Shown one piece after another: positions 16,800 through 25,943 of a stretch of 64,000 nucleotides of DNA. The translations under genes and the position numbers were made by a program. The notes beneath the pieces are model-generated. The model made no database searches. It had not been told where the DNA came from and saw only the letters and a program-made list of their open reading frames with translations. Source of the DNA: Pseudomonas thivervalensis. GTDB taxonomy: Bacteria; Pseudomonadota; Gammaproteobacteria; Pseudomonadales; Pseudomonadaceae. Within the stretch, counting starts at the first letter, position 1, and every line of letters begins with the position of its first letter. Location: contig NZ_LHVE01000013.1 of NCBI RefSeq assembly GCF_001269655.1, positions 186,001-250,000 of the forward strand, read 5' to 3'.

Positions 16800-16964
16800 T
16801 GTGGCGAGGGAGCTTGCTCCCGCTGGGCTGCGTGTAGGAGCTGCCGAAGGCTGCGATCTTTTGATTTTGATCTTTCGCTTGGGACTCAATTGTCAGTGGA
16901 AAGATCGCAGCCTCGTTGCACTCGACAGCTCCTACACCGAGCGGGAGCAAGCTCCCTCGTCACA
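16800..16964. repeat. Nested REP composite: type C pair inside a type B pair
   Basis: Outer arms TGTGGCGAGGGAGCTTGCTC ... GAGCAAGCTCCCTCGTCACA; inner type C pair at 16833-16936 (TGTAGGAGCTGCCGAAGGC ... GACAGCTCCTACA). Same architecture as 7736-7893. Confidence 0.85.
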
Positions 16965-17017
16965 ACAGCCGCCCTACATTCCCCAGGTAGAGCGGGCGTA
17001 CAGTCAGCCAGAAACGA

Positions 17018-17045
17018 CAAAGGCCACCCGAAGGTGGCCTTTGTG
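17018..17045 (-). terminator. Rho-independent terminator of the sdh-suc operon
   Basis: ACAAAGGCCACC CGAA GGTGGCCTTTGT: 12-bp perfect stem with a CGAA tetraloop, 26 bp after the sucD stop. It ends the long minus-strand TCA operon. Confidence 0.92.
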
Positions 17046-17070
17046 CTGGAACGAAAAGGTCAGCCGAAGC

Positions 17071-17955
17071 TTACTTCTTCATTTCCCAGCCAGTCAGCTC
17101 GGCCAGGGCCTTGCCGATGTCTGCCAGCGAACGCACGGTTTTCACGCCTGCGTCTTGCAGCGCAGCGAATTTCTCGTCTGCAGTGCCTTTGCCGCCAGAG
17201 ATGATTGCGCCAGCATGGCCCATGCGCTTGCCCGGAGGAGCAGTCACACCTGCGATGTAGGAAACAACCGGCTTGGTCACGTTTGCCTTGATGTAGGCAG
17301 CCGCTTCTTCTTCAGCCGAACCGCCGATCTCACCGATCATGACGATCGCTTCGGTCTTCGGGTCTTCCTGGAACAGCTTCAGGATGTCGATGAAGTTCGA
17401 GCCTGGGATCGGGTCACCGCCGATGCCGACGCAAGTCGACTGACCGAAACCGGCGTCAGTGGTCTGCTTCACAGCTTCGTAGGTCAGGGTGCCGGAACGG
17501 GAAACGATACCGACCTTGCCTGGCAAGTGAATGTGACCTGGCATGATGCCGATCTTGCATTCGCCTGGAGTGATCACGCCTGGGCAGTTAGGACCGATCA
17601 GGGTGATACCCAGCTCGTCGCACTTGACCTTGGCTTCCAGCATGTCGATGGTCGGGATGCCTTCGGTGATGCAGACGATCAGCTTGATACCGCCGAACGC
17701 TGCTTCAAGGATGGAGTCCTTGCAGAAAGGTGCTGGAACGTAGATCACGCTGGCGGTGGCGCCAGTGGCGGCTACAGCGTCCTTGACGGTGTTGAACACG
17801 GGCAGGCCCAGGTGCTCGGTGCCGCCTTTGCCTGGCGTTACGCCGCCAACCATCTTGGTGCCGTATTCCAGGGCTTGCTGGGTGTGGAAACTACCTTGCG
17901 AACCGGTAATACCCTGGCAGATAACCTTGGTGTCTTTATTGATCAGGACGCTCAT
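17071..17955 (-). CDS. sucD: Succinyl-CoA synthetase alpha subunit
   Basis: 294 residues. ADP-forming succinyl-CoA synthetase subunit that binds CoA and carries the phosphohistidine: His247 in RMGHAGAIISGG. The N-terminal Rossmann domain has the CoA-binding TGSQGSFHT motif, and GPNCPGVITPGE is conserved. It overlaps sucC by one base (TAATG), so the two subunits are coupled. Last gene of the operon. Confidence 0.98.
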   Translation of the reverse strand: MSVLINKDTKVICQGITGSQGSFHTQQALEYGTKMVGGVTPGKGGTEHLGLPVFNTVKDAVAATGATASVIYVPAPFCKDSILEAAFGGIKLIVCITEGIPTIDMLEAKVKCDELGITLIGPNCPGVITPGECKIGIMPGHIHLPGKVGIVSRSGTLTYEAVKQTTDAGFGQSTCVGIGGDPIPGSNFIDILKLFQEDPKTEAIVMIGEIGGSAEEEAAAYIKANVTKPVVSYIAGVTAPPGKRMGHAGAIISGGKGTADEKFAALQDAGVKTVRSLADIGKALAELTGWEMKK

Positions 17956-19121
17956 TATTTGCCCTCCGCAGCTTTAACGACTTGTTGAGCAGCGTCGGTC
18001 AGGCTGGTAGCAGCGATGATGTTCAAACCGCTTTCTGCCAGTACTTTAGCGCCCAGCTCAGCGTTGTTGCCTTCGAGGCGAACAACAACCGGGATTTTCA
18101 CGCCGACTTCTTTCACGGCGCCGATGATGCCTTCGGCAATCATGTCGCAGCGAACGATGCCGCCGAAGATGTTGACCAGTACTGCAGCGACGTTGGTGTC
18201 GGACAGGATGATCTTGAACGCTTCGGTAACGCGTTCCTTGGTAGCACCGCCGCCCACGTCGAGGAAGTTGGCTGGCTTGCCGCCATGCAGGTTGACGATG
18301 TCCATGGTACCCATGGCCAGGCCGGCACCGTTGACCATGCAGCCGATGTTGCCTTCCAGGGCTACGTAGTTCAGTTCGAACTTGGCAGCGTGCGCTTCGC
18401 GCGGATCGTCTTGCGACGGATCGTGGAAAGTCTTCAGCTTAGGCTGACGGTACATGGCGTTGGCGTCGATGTTGATCTTGGCATCGAGGCAGTGCAGGTC
18501 GCCGTCGGCCTTGATCACCAGCGGGTTCACTTCCAGCAGTGCCAGGTCGTGGTCCTGGAACAGCTTGGCCAGACCTACGAAGATCTTGGCGAACTGAGTG
18601 ACCTGCTTGCCTTCCAGGCCCAGCTGGAATGCCAGCTCGCGACCCTGGAATGGCTGTGCGCCAACCAGTGGGTCGATGGTGGCCTTGAGGATTTTCTCAG
18701 GGGTATCGTGAGCGATTTTCTCGATGTCCACGCCACCTTCGGTGGAAGCCATGAACACGATGCGGCGGCTCGAACGGTCAACGACTGCGCCCAGGTACAG
18801 CTCTTTAGCGATATCAGTGCACGATTCAACCAGGATCTTGGTGACTGGCTGACCGTTGGCGTCAGTCTGGTAAGTCACCAGACGCTTGCCCAGCCACTGC
18901 TGTGCGAAGGCTTTGGCGTCTTCTTTGCTGCGAACCAGCTTGACGCCGCCCGCTTTACCGCGACCACCGGCGTGAACCTGGGCTTTGACAACCCATTCGC
19001 TGCCGCCGATTTTGTCGCAAGCTTCTGCTGCCGCTTCCGGGGTGTCTACCGCGTAGCCGGTGGATACTGGCAGGCCGTACTCAGCGAACAGCTGCTTACC
19101 CTGATACTCGTGAAGATTCAT
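17955..19121 (-). CDS. sucC: Succinyl-CoA synthetase beta subunit
   Basis: 388 residues, exactly the family length, starting at MNLHEYQGKQLF. ATP-grasp subunit binding nucleotide and succinate: WVVKAQVHAGGRGKAGGVK, LEVNPLVI, GCMVNGAGLAMGTMD and VNIFGGIVRCD. With SucD it converts succinyl-CoA + ADP + Pi to succinate + ATP. The frame extends to 19283 but without a plausible start. Confidence 0.98.
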   Translation of the reverse strand: MNLHEYQGKQLFAEYGLPVSTGYAVDTPEAAAEACDKIGGSEWVVKAQVHAGGRGKAGGVKLVRSKEDAKAFAQQWLGKRLVTYQTDANGQPVTKILVESCTDIAKELYLGAVVDRSSRRIVFMASTEGGVDIEKIAHDTPEKILKATIDPLVGAQPFQGRELAFQLGLEGKQVTQFAKIFVGLAKLFQDHDLALLEVNPLVIKADGDLHCLDAKINIDANAMYRQPKLKTFHDPSQDDPREAHAAKFELNYVALEGNIGCMVNGAGLAMGTMDIVNLHGGKPANFLDVGGGATKERVTEAFKIILSDTNVAAVLVNIFGGIVRCDMIAEGIIGAVKEVGVKIPVVVRLEGNNAELGAKVLAESGLNIIAATSLTDAAQQVVKAAEGK

Positions 19122-19317
19122 GCTTATTACCGTCTTCGTTAGGTACTGCGCATTCGGTGCTGCACCGTTGTGGTGCCGCACCACCTGTGACTGCTGCTTG
19201 CGTAGCGTTCCGGTGAACCGGTGCCGCCACGCAAGGCTGCGTCCAGCGGATATTCCGCGGTGAGTCTTGCTCGCAAGGCTCACGACGGGCCATACCGCCG
19301 TGGTTTCTTATTGTCTA

Positions 19318-20754
19318 TTAACGCTTCTTGCGGTTGGCCACGTGGATGGCGCCGCCATTTACGGCCAGGGCCGCTTCGTGCAAGGCTTCGGACAGGGTCG
19401 GATGGGAGAAGACCATCATGCCCAGATCCTCGGCGCTGGTGCCGAATTCCATGCCGATCGCGCCTTGCTGTACCAGCTCGGCAGCGCTTGGGCCGATGAC
19501 GTGAACGCCCAATACGCGATCCGTCTTGGCATCGGCGATGACTTTCACGAAACCACCGGTATCGTTGGCTGCCATGGCACGGCCGGAGGCTGCGAACGGG
19601 AAGGTGCCGACGTTAACTTCAACGCCTTCGGCTTTCAAGGCCTGCTCGGTCTTGCCAACCCATGCGATTTCCGGGTGGGTGTAGATAACCGATGGGATCA
19701 GGTCGTAGTTCATCTGGGCCTTGTGGCCCTTGATGCGCTCGACGACCATGATGCCTTCTTCGGATGCCTTGTGGGCCAGCATCATGCCGCGAACCACGTC
19801 ACCGATGGCGAATACGCCCGGTACGGCGGTAGCGCAATGGTCATCGACCGCGATGAAACCACGCTCGTCGATTTCCACGCCGCTGTCGGCAGCCAGCAGG
19901 TCGGTGGTCACCGGACGACGGCCGACCGCAACGATCAGCTTGTCGAAGGTGATGGTCTGTTCGCCCTTGGCGTCGGTGTAGGTCACCACGACTTCTTCGC
20001 CGTTGACCTTCGAACCGGTCACGCGAGCGCCCAGCTTGATGTCCAGGCCCTGTTTGGTCAGGGTTTTCAGCGCTTCCTTGGATACCGCGGTGTCAGCGGC
20101 CATCAGGAAGGTATCGAGGGCTTCGAGCACGGTCACTTCAGCGCCCAGGCGCGACCATACCGAACCCAGCTCGAGGCCGATCACACCGGCGCCGATCACG
20201 CCCAGGCGTTTTGGCACGGTCTGGAATTCCAGGGCGCCGGTGGAGTCGACGATCACGTTCTGGTCGACCGGAGCCGGTGGAATGTCGATTGGACGCGAGC
20301 CAGGTGCCAGGATGACGTTTTCGGCTTCGATCACTTCCACCGAGCCGTCTGGCTTGGTGACTTCGACTTTCTTGCCCAGCAGCAACTTGCCGTGGCCTTC
20401 GATGGAGGTCACGCCGTTGGCCTTGAACAGGGTGGCGACACCGCTGGTCAGGTTCTTGACGATGCCAGCCTTGCGGCCAACCATCGCGGCGACGTCCATC
20501 TTCACTTCACCGGTGGAGATACCGTGGACGTTGAAGCTTTCTTTCGCTTCCTTGTATTTCCAGGAGCTGTCCAGCAGCGCCTTGGAAGGAATGCAACCGA
20601 CGTTCAGGCAAGTACCGCCCAAGGCCTGTTTGCCTTCCTTGTCGGTGTATTTCTCGATGCAGGCAGTGGTAAGGCCCAGTTGCGCAGCCTTGATGGCCGC
20701 TACGTAGCCGCCAGGGCCCGCACCAATCACTACCACGTCGAATTTCTGAGTCAT
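19318..20754 (-). CDS. lpdG: Dihydrolipoamide dehydrogenase (E3) of the 2-oxoglutarate dehydrogenase complex
   Basis: 478 residues. FAD-binding GAGPGGYVAA, redox disulfide Cys49/Cys54 (GGTCLNVGCIPSKA), NAD-binding GAGVIGLELGSVW and C-terminal SHPTLSEALHEAA with the catalytic His and Glu. It reoxidises the lipoyl arm of SucB and passes electrons to NAD+; it is probably shared with the glycine cleavage system, as known in pseudomonads. It sits between sucB (111 bp) and sucC (196 bp); the longer gap to sucC contains several GC-rich inverted repeats. Confidence 0.98.
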   Translation of the reverse strand: MTQKFDVVVIGAGPGGYVAAIKAAQLGLTTACIEKYTDKEGKQALGGTCLNVGCIPSKALLDSSWKYKEAKESFNVHGISTGEVKMDVAAMVGRKAGIVKNLTSGVATLFKANGVTSIEGHGKLLLGKKVEVTKPDGSVEVIEAENVILAPGSRPIDIPPAPVDQNVIVDSTGALEFQTVPKRLGVIGAGVIGLELGSVWSRLGAEVTVLEALDTFLMAADTAVSKEALKTLTKQGLDIKLGARVTGSKVNGEEVVVTYTDAKGEQTITFDKLIVAVGRRPVTTDLLAADSGVEIDERGFIAVDDHCATAVPGVFAIGDVVRGMMLAHKASEEGIMVVERIKGHKAQMNYDLIPSVIYTHPEIAWVGKTEQALKAEGVEVNVGTFPFAASGRAMAANDTGGFVKVIADAKTDRVLGVHVIGPSAAELVQQGAIGMEFGTSAEDLGMMVFSHPTLSEALHEAALAVNGGAIHVANRKKR

Positions 20755-20865
20755 GAGTCATTCCTTTTCGAATCAAACCGGACGATCACTTGTGATGACC
20801 GTCGAGGGACGAAACCGGTTGTTTCAGCAAGAGGCCGGTCGACAGACCGGCCCTCGCGGCGAAAA

Positions 20866-22089
20866 TCAGATATCCAGCAGCAGACGAGCCGGATCTTCAA
20901 GCAGGTTCTTGATGGTGACCAGGAACGTCACGGCTTCTTTGCCGTCGATCAGGCGGTGATCGTAGGACAGCGCCAGGTACATCATCGGACGAATCACGAC
21001 CTGACCGTTGACCGCCATCGGACGCTGCAGGATGTTGTGCATGCCCAGGATAGCCGCTTGCGGCGGGTTGACGATCGGGGTCGACATCATCGAACCGAAT
21101 GTACCACCGTTGGTGATGGTGAACGTACCGCCGGTCATCTCTTCGATGGACAGCTTGCCGTCACGGGCCTTCTTGCCGAAGGTGGCGATGCCGCCTTCGA
21201 TTTCGGCCAGGCTCATCAGTTCGGCGTTACGCAGGACCGGAACCACCAGGCCACGGTCGCTGGAAACAGCAACACCGATGTCGGCGTAGCCGTGGTAGAC
21301 GATGTCGGAACCGTCGATCGACGCGTTGACGGCCGGGAAGCGTTTCAGCGCTTCGGTGGCAGCCTTGACGAAGAACGACATGAAGCCCAGGCGTACGCCA
21401 TTGTGGGACTTCTCGAACAGATCCTTGTACTTCGAACGCAGGGCCATGACTTCGGTCATGTCGACTTCGTTGAAAGTAGTCAGCATCGCCATGTTCGACT
21501 GTGCTTCGACCAGGCGCTTGGCCACGGTGGCGCGAACGCGGGTCATCGGAACGCGTTTTTCAACGCGGTCACCGGCTGCGAACACCGGAGCGGCAGCGGC
21601 AGGTGCGGCAGGCTTGGCTGGCGCGGCGGCTGGAGCGGCTTTCTTGGCGGCAACGGCGGCTACCACGTCTTCCTTGGTCACACGACCGCCCTTGCCGGTG
21701 CCGGCAACGGAAGCGATGTTGATACCGTTCTCTTCAGCCAGCTTGCGAGCAGCAGGGGCAGCGACTGGATCGTCTTCGCCCGAAGCAGCAGGCGCAGCGG
21801 CCTGAGCGGCAGCCGGTGCAGCAGCGGCGGCTGGAGCCGCGGCAGCAGCGCCACCCTCTTCGATCGAGCCCAGGACCTGGTTCGACAGAACGGTAGCGCC
21901 TTCCTCGGCAATAATTGCGCCCAGTACGCCGTCAGCTTCGGCCAATACTTCCAGCACGACCTTGTCGGTCTCGATGTCGACGATCAGGTCGTCACGCTTG
22001 ACGGCCTCGCCTGGTTTCTTGTGCCAGGTGGCAACGGTGCCATCGGCAACCGATTCCGGGAATGACGGGGCTTTGATTTCGATAGCCAT
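20866..22089 (-). CDS. sucB: Dihydrolipoyl succinyltransferase (E2)
   Basis: 407 residues: one lipoyl domain (1-78, lipoylated Lys43 in IETDKVVLEV), an Ala/Pro-rich linker, the E1/E3-binding domain (about 108-145, ARKLAEENGI...GKGGRVTKEDV), a second Ala-rich linker, and the catalytic domain with His378 and Asp382 (YDHRLIDGKEA). Core of the 2-oxoglutarate dehydrogenase complex, transferring succinyl to CoA. 44 bp downstream of sucA. Confidence 0.98.
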   Translation of the reverse strand: MAIEIKAPSFPESVADGTVATWHKKPGEAVKRDDLIVDIETDKVVLEVLAEADGVLGAIIAEEGATVLSNQVLGSIEEGGAAAAAPAAAAAPAAAQAAAPAASGEDDPVAAPAARKLAEENGINIASVAGTGKGGRVTKEDVVAAVAAKKAAPAAAPAKPAAPAAAAPVFAAGDRVEKRVPMTRVRATVAKRLVEAQSNMAMLTTFNEVDMTEVMALRSKYKDLFEKSHNGVRLGFMSFFVKAATEALKRFPAVNASIDGSDIVYHGYADIGVAVSSDRGLVVPVLRNAELMSLAEIEGGIATFGKKARDGKLSIEEMTGGTFTITNGGTFGSMMSTPIVNPPQAAILGMHNILQRPMAVNGQVVIRPMMYLALSYDHRLIDGKEAVTFLVTIKNLLEDPARLLLDI

Positions 22090-22133
22090 TATCTGTGGGT
22101 CCTTAAAATTCGGTTTCAGTCAGCGCGAAGGCG

Positions 22134-24965
22134 TTAAACAGTGAAGGCATCTTGCAGCAGTTTTTCCTGCTGCTCGGCGTGCATCGACGCATAACCACAC
22201 GCAGGTGCAGCGGAAGCATCACGGCCGGCATATTCCAGGCCCAGGGCCTTGTTATGGTTGCCGATGCTGCGACGCAGGTGATGCTGGCTGCTGTACCACG
22301 CGCCTTGGTTCATCGGTTCTTCCTGACACCACACCACATGGGTGAGGTTGGTGTAAGGCGCGATGGCCTCCATCAGGTCCTCTTCCGGGAACGGGTAAAG
22401 CTGCTCGATACGCACGATGGCGATGTCTTCGCGGCCTTCGGCACGACGTTTTTCCAGCAGGTCGTAGTAGACCTTGCCGCTGCACAGGACCAGGCGAGTC
22501 ACCTTCGCCGCGTCCAGGGTATCGATTTCCGAAATGACGGTCTGGAACGAGCCTTCGGCCAGGTCTTCGAGCGTGGAAATCGCCAGTTTGTGACGCAGCA
22601 GCGACTTCGGTGTCAGCACGATCAGCGGCTTGCGCAGCGGACGGATGACCTGACGACGCAGCAGGTGGTAGATCTGCGCCGGAGTCGTCGGTACGCAAAC
22701 CTGGACGTTGTGCTCGGCGCACAGCTGCAGGTAGCGTTCCAGACGTGCCGACGAGTGCTCCGGCCCCTGCCCTTCATAACCGTGTGGCAACAGCATGGTC
22801 AGACCGCAGAGACGGCCCCACTTGTGCTCGCCGCTGGTGATGAACTGGTCGACAACCACCTGGGCACCGTTGGCGAAGTCGCCGAACTGGGCTTCCCAGA
22901 TCACCAGCGCATTAGGCTCGGTGGTGGAATAGCCATATTCGAACGCCAGGACGGCTTCTTCGGACAGCAGCGAATCGTACAGGTCGAAACGTGGCTGGCC
23001 CTTGTACAGGTGTTGCAGCGGGATGTGAGTGCTGGCGTCTTTCTGGTTGTGCAGCGCCGCGTGGCGGTGCGAGAAAGTGCCGCGACCTACGTCCTGGCCG
23101 GTGATGCGAATCGGGTGACCTTCGAACGCCAGGGTCGCGTACGCCATGGTTTCGGCGTAACCCCAGTTGATCGGCAGGCCGCCGGCTTGCATCTTCTGCC
23201 GGTCTTCGTAGATCTTCGCAACCTGGCGCTGGACCACGAAGCCTTCCGGGATTTCCAGCAGCTTGGCGGACAGTTCCTGCAAGGTCTTGAGGTCGAAACG
23301 CGTGTCGTGACGAGCGGTCCAGGCGTGGCCCAGATACGGACGCCAGTCCACGAACAGCTCTTTGTTCGGTTCCTTGACCAGGCTTTTTACAACGTGCAGG
23401 CCGTTATCCAGGGCATTGCGATATTCATCGACTTTTTCCTGGACGCGGGCGGCATCCAGAACACCGCCCTGGGTCAGGCGCTCGGCATACAGCTCACGGG
23501 TGGTGCGCTGCTTGGCGATCTGCTGATACATCAGCGGCTGGGTGCCACTTGGCTCGTCGGCCTCGTTGTGGCCACGACGGCGGTAGCAGACCAGGTCGAT
23601 CACCACGTCGCGCTTGTACTGCATGCGGTAGTCGATGGCCATCTGGGTCACGAACAGCACCGCTTCCGGGTCATCGCCATTCACATGGAGAATCGGCGCC
23701 TGGATCATTTTCGCAACGTCGGTTGCGTACTCGGTGGAACGCGAGTCCAGCGGGTTGCTGATGGTGAAACCGACCTGGTTGTTGATCACGATGTGCACGG
23801 TACCGCCGGTCTTGAAACCGCGGGTCTGCGACATCTGGAAGGTTTCCATGACCACGCCTTGACCGGCGAATGCCGCGTCACCGTGGATGGAGATCGGCAA
23901 CACCTTCTCGCCGGTCGGATCGTTGCGACGATCCTGGCGGGCACGGACCGAACCCTCGACCACCGGGGAAACGATTTCCAGGTGGGACGGGTTGAAGGCC
24001 ATGGCCAGGTGGACTTCGCCACCGGTGGTCATCACGTTGGACGAGAAGCCCTGGTGGTATTTCACGTCACCGGAGCCCAGCTCGACCTTCTTCTTGCCTT
24101 CGAACTCGTCGAACAGCTCGCGCGGGTTCTTGCCGAAGGTGTTGACCAGTACGTTCAGACGGCCACGGTGGGCCATGCCGATGACAACTTCCTTGGTGCC
24201 ATAGGAACCGGAACGCTGGATCAGCTCGTCGAGCATCGGAATCAGGCTTTCGCCGCCTTCCAGGCCGAAACGCTTGGTGCCCGGGTATTTGGTACCCAGG
24301 TATTTTTCCAGGCCTTCACCGGCGGTGACGCGCTCGAGCAAGTGGCTCTTGATGTCGGCGGAGTACGTCGGACGGCCACGAACGCTTTCCAGACGCTGCT
24401 GGAACCACTGGCGCTGCTCGGAATCGGTGATGTGCGTAAATTCAGCGCCGATGGTGCGGCAATATGTCTGCTGCAACGCTTCGTGAATTTCGCGTAGGCT
24501 CGCTTCCTCTTTGCCGATGAACAGGTCGCCGGCACGGAAGGTCGTATCAAGGTCGGCATTGGTCAAGCCGTAGTGAGTGATCGACAGGTCTGCAGGTGCA
24601 GGACGCTGCCACAGCCCCAGCGGGTCAAGCTGGGCTGCCTGGTGGCCACGCATCCGGTAGGCCTGGATCAGTCGCAGTACTTCAACTTGCTTCTTCTCGT
24701 GCTCGGAGCTCACGCTGCCGGCAGACACCGGTTGAGCGCGGCGCTGGTTCTTTGCCAGCAGCACGAAATGGTCGCGAATCGTCGAGTGCGAAACATCGGT
24801 GGCAGAGTTACCGTCAGCGGGCAACTTCTGAAAGTAGGTGCGCCATTCTTCTGGCACAGCGTTAGGGTCGTGCAGGTAGAGCTCGTAGAGCTCTTCCACA
24901 TAGGCAGCGTTACCACCGGAGAGGTGGGCACTGTTCCACATGCGCTGCATCACGCTTTCTTGCAT
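22134..24965 (-). CDS. sucA: 2-oxoglutarate dehydrogenase E1 component
   Basis: 943 residues. Thiamine-diphosphate enzyme that decarboxylates 2-oxoglutarate and loads succinyl on SucB. Seen: N-terminal YVEELYELYLHDP segment, GMAHRGRLNVL, the ThDP/Mg region GDAAFAGQGVV...NNQVGFTISNP, and the transketolase-like C-terminal half (ITGQDVGRGTFSHRHA, LLPHGYEGQGPEHSSAR). Full length. It starts the suc part of the operon 262 bp after sdhB. Confidence 0.98.
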   Translation of the reverse strand: MQESVMQRMWNSAHLSGGNAAYVEELYELYLHDPNAVPEEWRTYFQKLPADGNSATDVSHSTIRDHFVLLAKNQRRAQPVSAGSVSSEHEKKQVEVLRLIQAYRMRGHQAAQLDPLGLWQRPAPADLSITHYGLTNADLDTTFRAGDLFIGKEEASLREIHEALQQTYCRTIGAEFTHITDSEQRQWFQQRLESVRGRPTYSADIKSHLLERVTAGEGLEKYLGTKYPGTKRFGLEGGESLIPMLDELIQRSGSYGTKEVVIGMAHRGRLNVLVNTFGKNPRELFDEFEGKKKVELGSGDVKYHQGFSSNVMTTGGEVHLAMAFNPSHLEIVSPVVEGSVRARQDRRNDPTGEKVLPISIHGDAAFAGQGVVMETFQMSQTRGFKTGGTVHIVINNQVGFTISNPLDSRSTEYATDVAKMIQAPILHVNGDDPEAVLFVTQMAIDYRMQYKRDVVIDLVCYRRRGHNEADEPSGTQPLMYQQIAKQRTTRELYAERLTQGGVLDAARVQEKVDEYRNALDNGLHVVKSLVKEPNKELFVDWRPYLGHAWTARHDTRFDLKTLQELSAKLLEIPEGFVVQRQVAKIYEDRQKMQAGGLPINWGYAETMAYATLAFEGHPIRITGQDVGRGTFSHRHAALHNQKDASTHIPLQHLYKGQPRFDLYDSLLSEEAVLAFEYGYSTTEPNALVIWEAQFGDFANGAQVVVDQFITSGEHKWGRLCGLTMLLPHGYEGQGPEHSSARLERYLQLCAEHNVQVCVPTTPAQIYHLLRRQVIRPLRKPLIVLTPKSLLRHKLAISTLEDLAEGSFQTVISEIDTLDAAKVTRLVLCSGKVYYDLLEKRRAEGREDIAIVRIEQLYPFPEEDLMEAIAPYTNLTHVVWCQEEPMNQGAWYSSQHHLRRSIGNHNKALGLEYAGRDASAAPACGYASMHAEQQEKLLQDAFTV

Positions 24966-25120
24966 GCTTGGTCACCCTCGATTAGGGGAACACCACCGGC
25001 GAAAACACCGAGCAAACTTGCAGAAGTCCGAGTGCAGCGACTAAAACAAGCCACTTAGGATCACGCTGATAGTCCGGGTACCAGCCCGGATGCCCCTGCT
25101 TGTCTCATTTCTTCAAAATA

Positions 25121-25149
25121 AGAACCGCCGCTTTGTGAGCGGCTGTTCT
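25121..25149 (-). terminator. Hairpin between sdhB and sucA, possible partial terminator
   Basis: On the minus strand AGAACaGCCGCT CACAA AGCGGCgGTTCT, an 11-bp stem with one mismatch, followed by a weak T-rich stretch (TTATTTTG). A second hairpin with stem GCGGG/CCCGC lies at about 25160-25185. They may attenuate or process the sdh-suc transcript; no gene is seen in the 262-bp gap. Confidence 0.5.
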
Positions 25150-25227
25150 GGTTATAGCCATGACGCGGGTTGAAGCCCGCGCCCTGGCCTTTACGGGTAC
25201 AACGGTCCTACGGGTACAGCAGCTGAA

Positions 25228-25932
25228 TCACACGCCGCTTTGCAGCAGCATGTTACGAATGTGACCGATGGCCTTAGTCGGGTTCAGGCCTTTCGGACAG
25301 ACGTTGACGCAGTTCATGATCCCGCGGCAGCGGAATACGCTGAACGGGTCATCCAGCGAAGCCAGACGCTCGGACGTCTTGGTGTCACGGCTGTCTGCCA
25401 GGAAGCGGTACGCTTGCAGCAGGGCGGCCGGGCCCAGGAACTTGTCCGGGTTCCACCAGAAGGACGGGCACGAGGTCGAGCAGCAAGCGCACAGGATGCA
25501 CTCGTACAGACCGTCGAGTTTTTCACGCTCTTCCGGAGACTGCAGACGCTCGATGGCCGGAGCCGGCGTGTCGTTCTGCAGGAATGGCTTCACCTTCTCG
25601 TATTGCTTGTAGAAGATGCTCATATCGACGACCAGGTCACGGATAACCGGCAAACCTGGCAATGGACGCACCACCAGCTTGTTGCCCTTGACCACGGCCG
25701 ACAGCGGCGTGATGCAGGCCAGGCCGTTCTTGCCGTTGATGTTCATGCCGTCGGAGCCGCAAACGCCCTCGCGGCAAGAGCGACGATAGGAGAAACCCTC
25801 GTCCTGCTCTTTGATCAGGGCCAGCACGTCCAGCACCATCAGGTCTTTACCACCGGTGTCGACCTGGAAGTCCTGCATGAACGGCGCAGCGTCCTGATCA
25901 GGGTTGTAGCGATAAACACTGACTTGCAACAT
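25228..25932 (-). CDS. sdhB: Succinate dehydrogenase iron-sulfur subunit
   Basis: 234 residues from the ATG of MLQVSVYRYNP, with AAGGGTGA upstream (three extra codons are possible). Cysteine groups for the three clusters are present: CREGVCGSDG...GLAC for [2Fe-2S], CILCACCSTSCPS and CRGIMNCVNVCPKGLNP for [4Fe-4S] and [3Fe-4S]. Carries electrons from SdhA flavin to quinone at the SdhCD anchor. Confidence 0.98.
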   Translation of the reverse strand: MLQVSVYRYNPDQDAAPFMQDFQVDTGGKDLMVLDVLALIKEQDEGFSYRRSCREGVCGSDGMNINGKNGLACITPLSAVVKGNKLVVRPLPGLPVIRDLVVDMSIFYKQYEKVKPFLQNDTPAPAIERLQSPEEREKLDGLYECILCACCSTSCPSFWWNPDKFLGPAALLQAYRFLADSRDTKTSERLASLDDPFSVFRCRGIMNCVNVCPKGLNPTKAIGHIRNMLLQSGV

Positions 25933-25943
25933 AGCGGTCACCC

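Noticed and set aside
19267..22065. A 932-codon open frame on the plus strand opposite sucB and lpdG
   Set aside because: It lies exactly antisense to two textbook genes, is rich in His/Asp/Gln/Val as expected for antisense of GC-rich code, and has no ribosome-binding site. Long antisense frames occur over most genes here.
22152..24497. A 781-codon plus-strand frame opposite sucA
   Set aside because: Complement of a real, full-length sucA; same His/Gln/Val-rich composition as other shadows.
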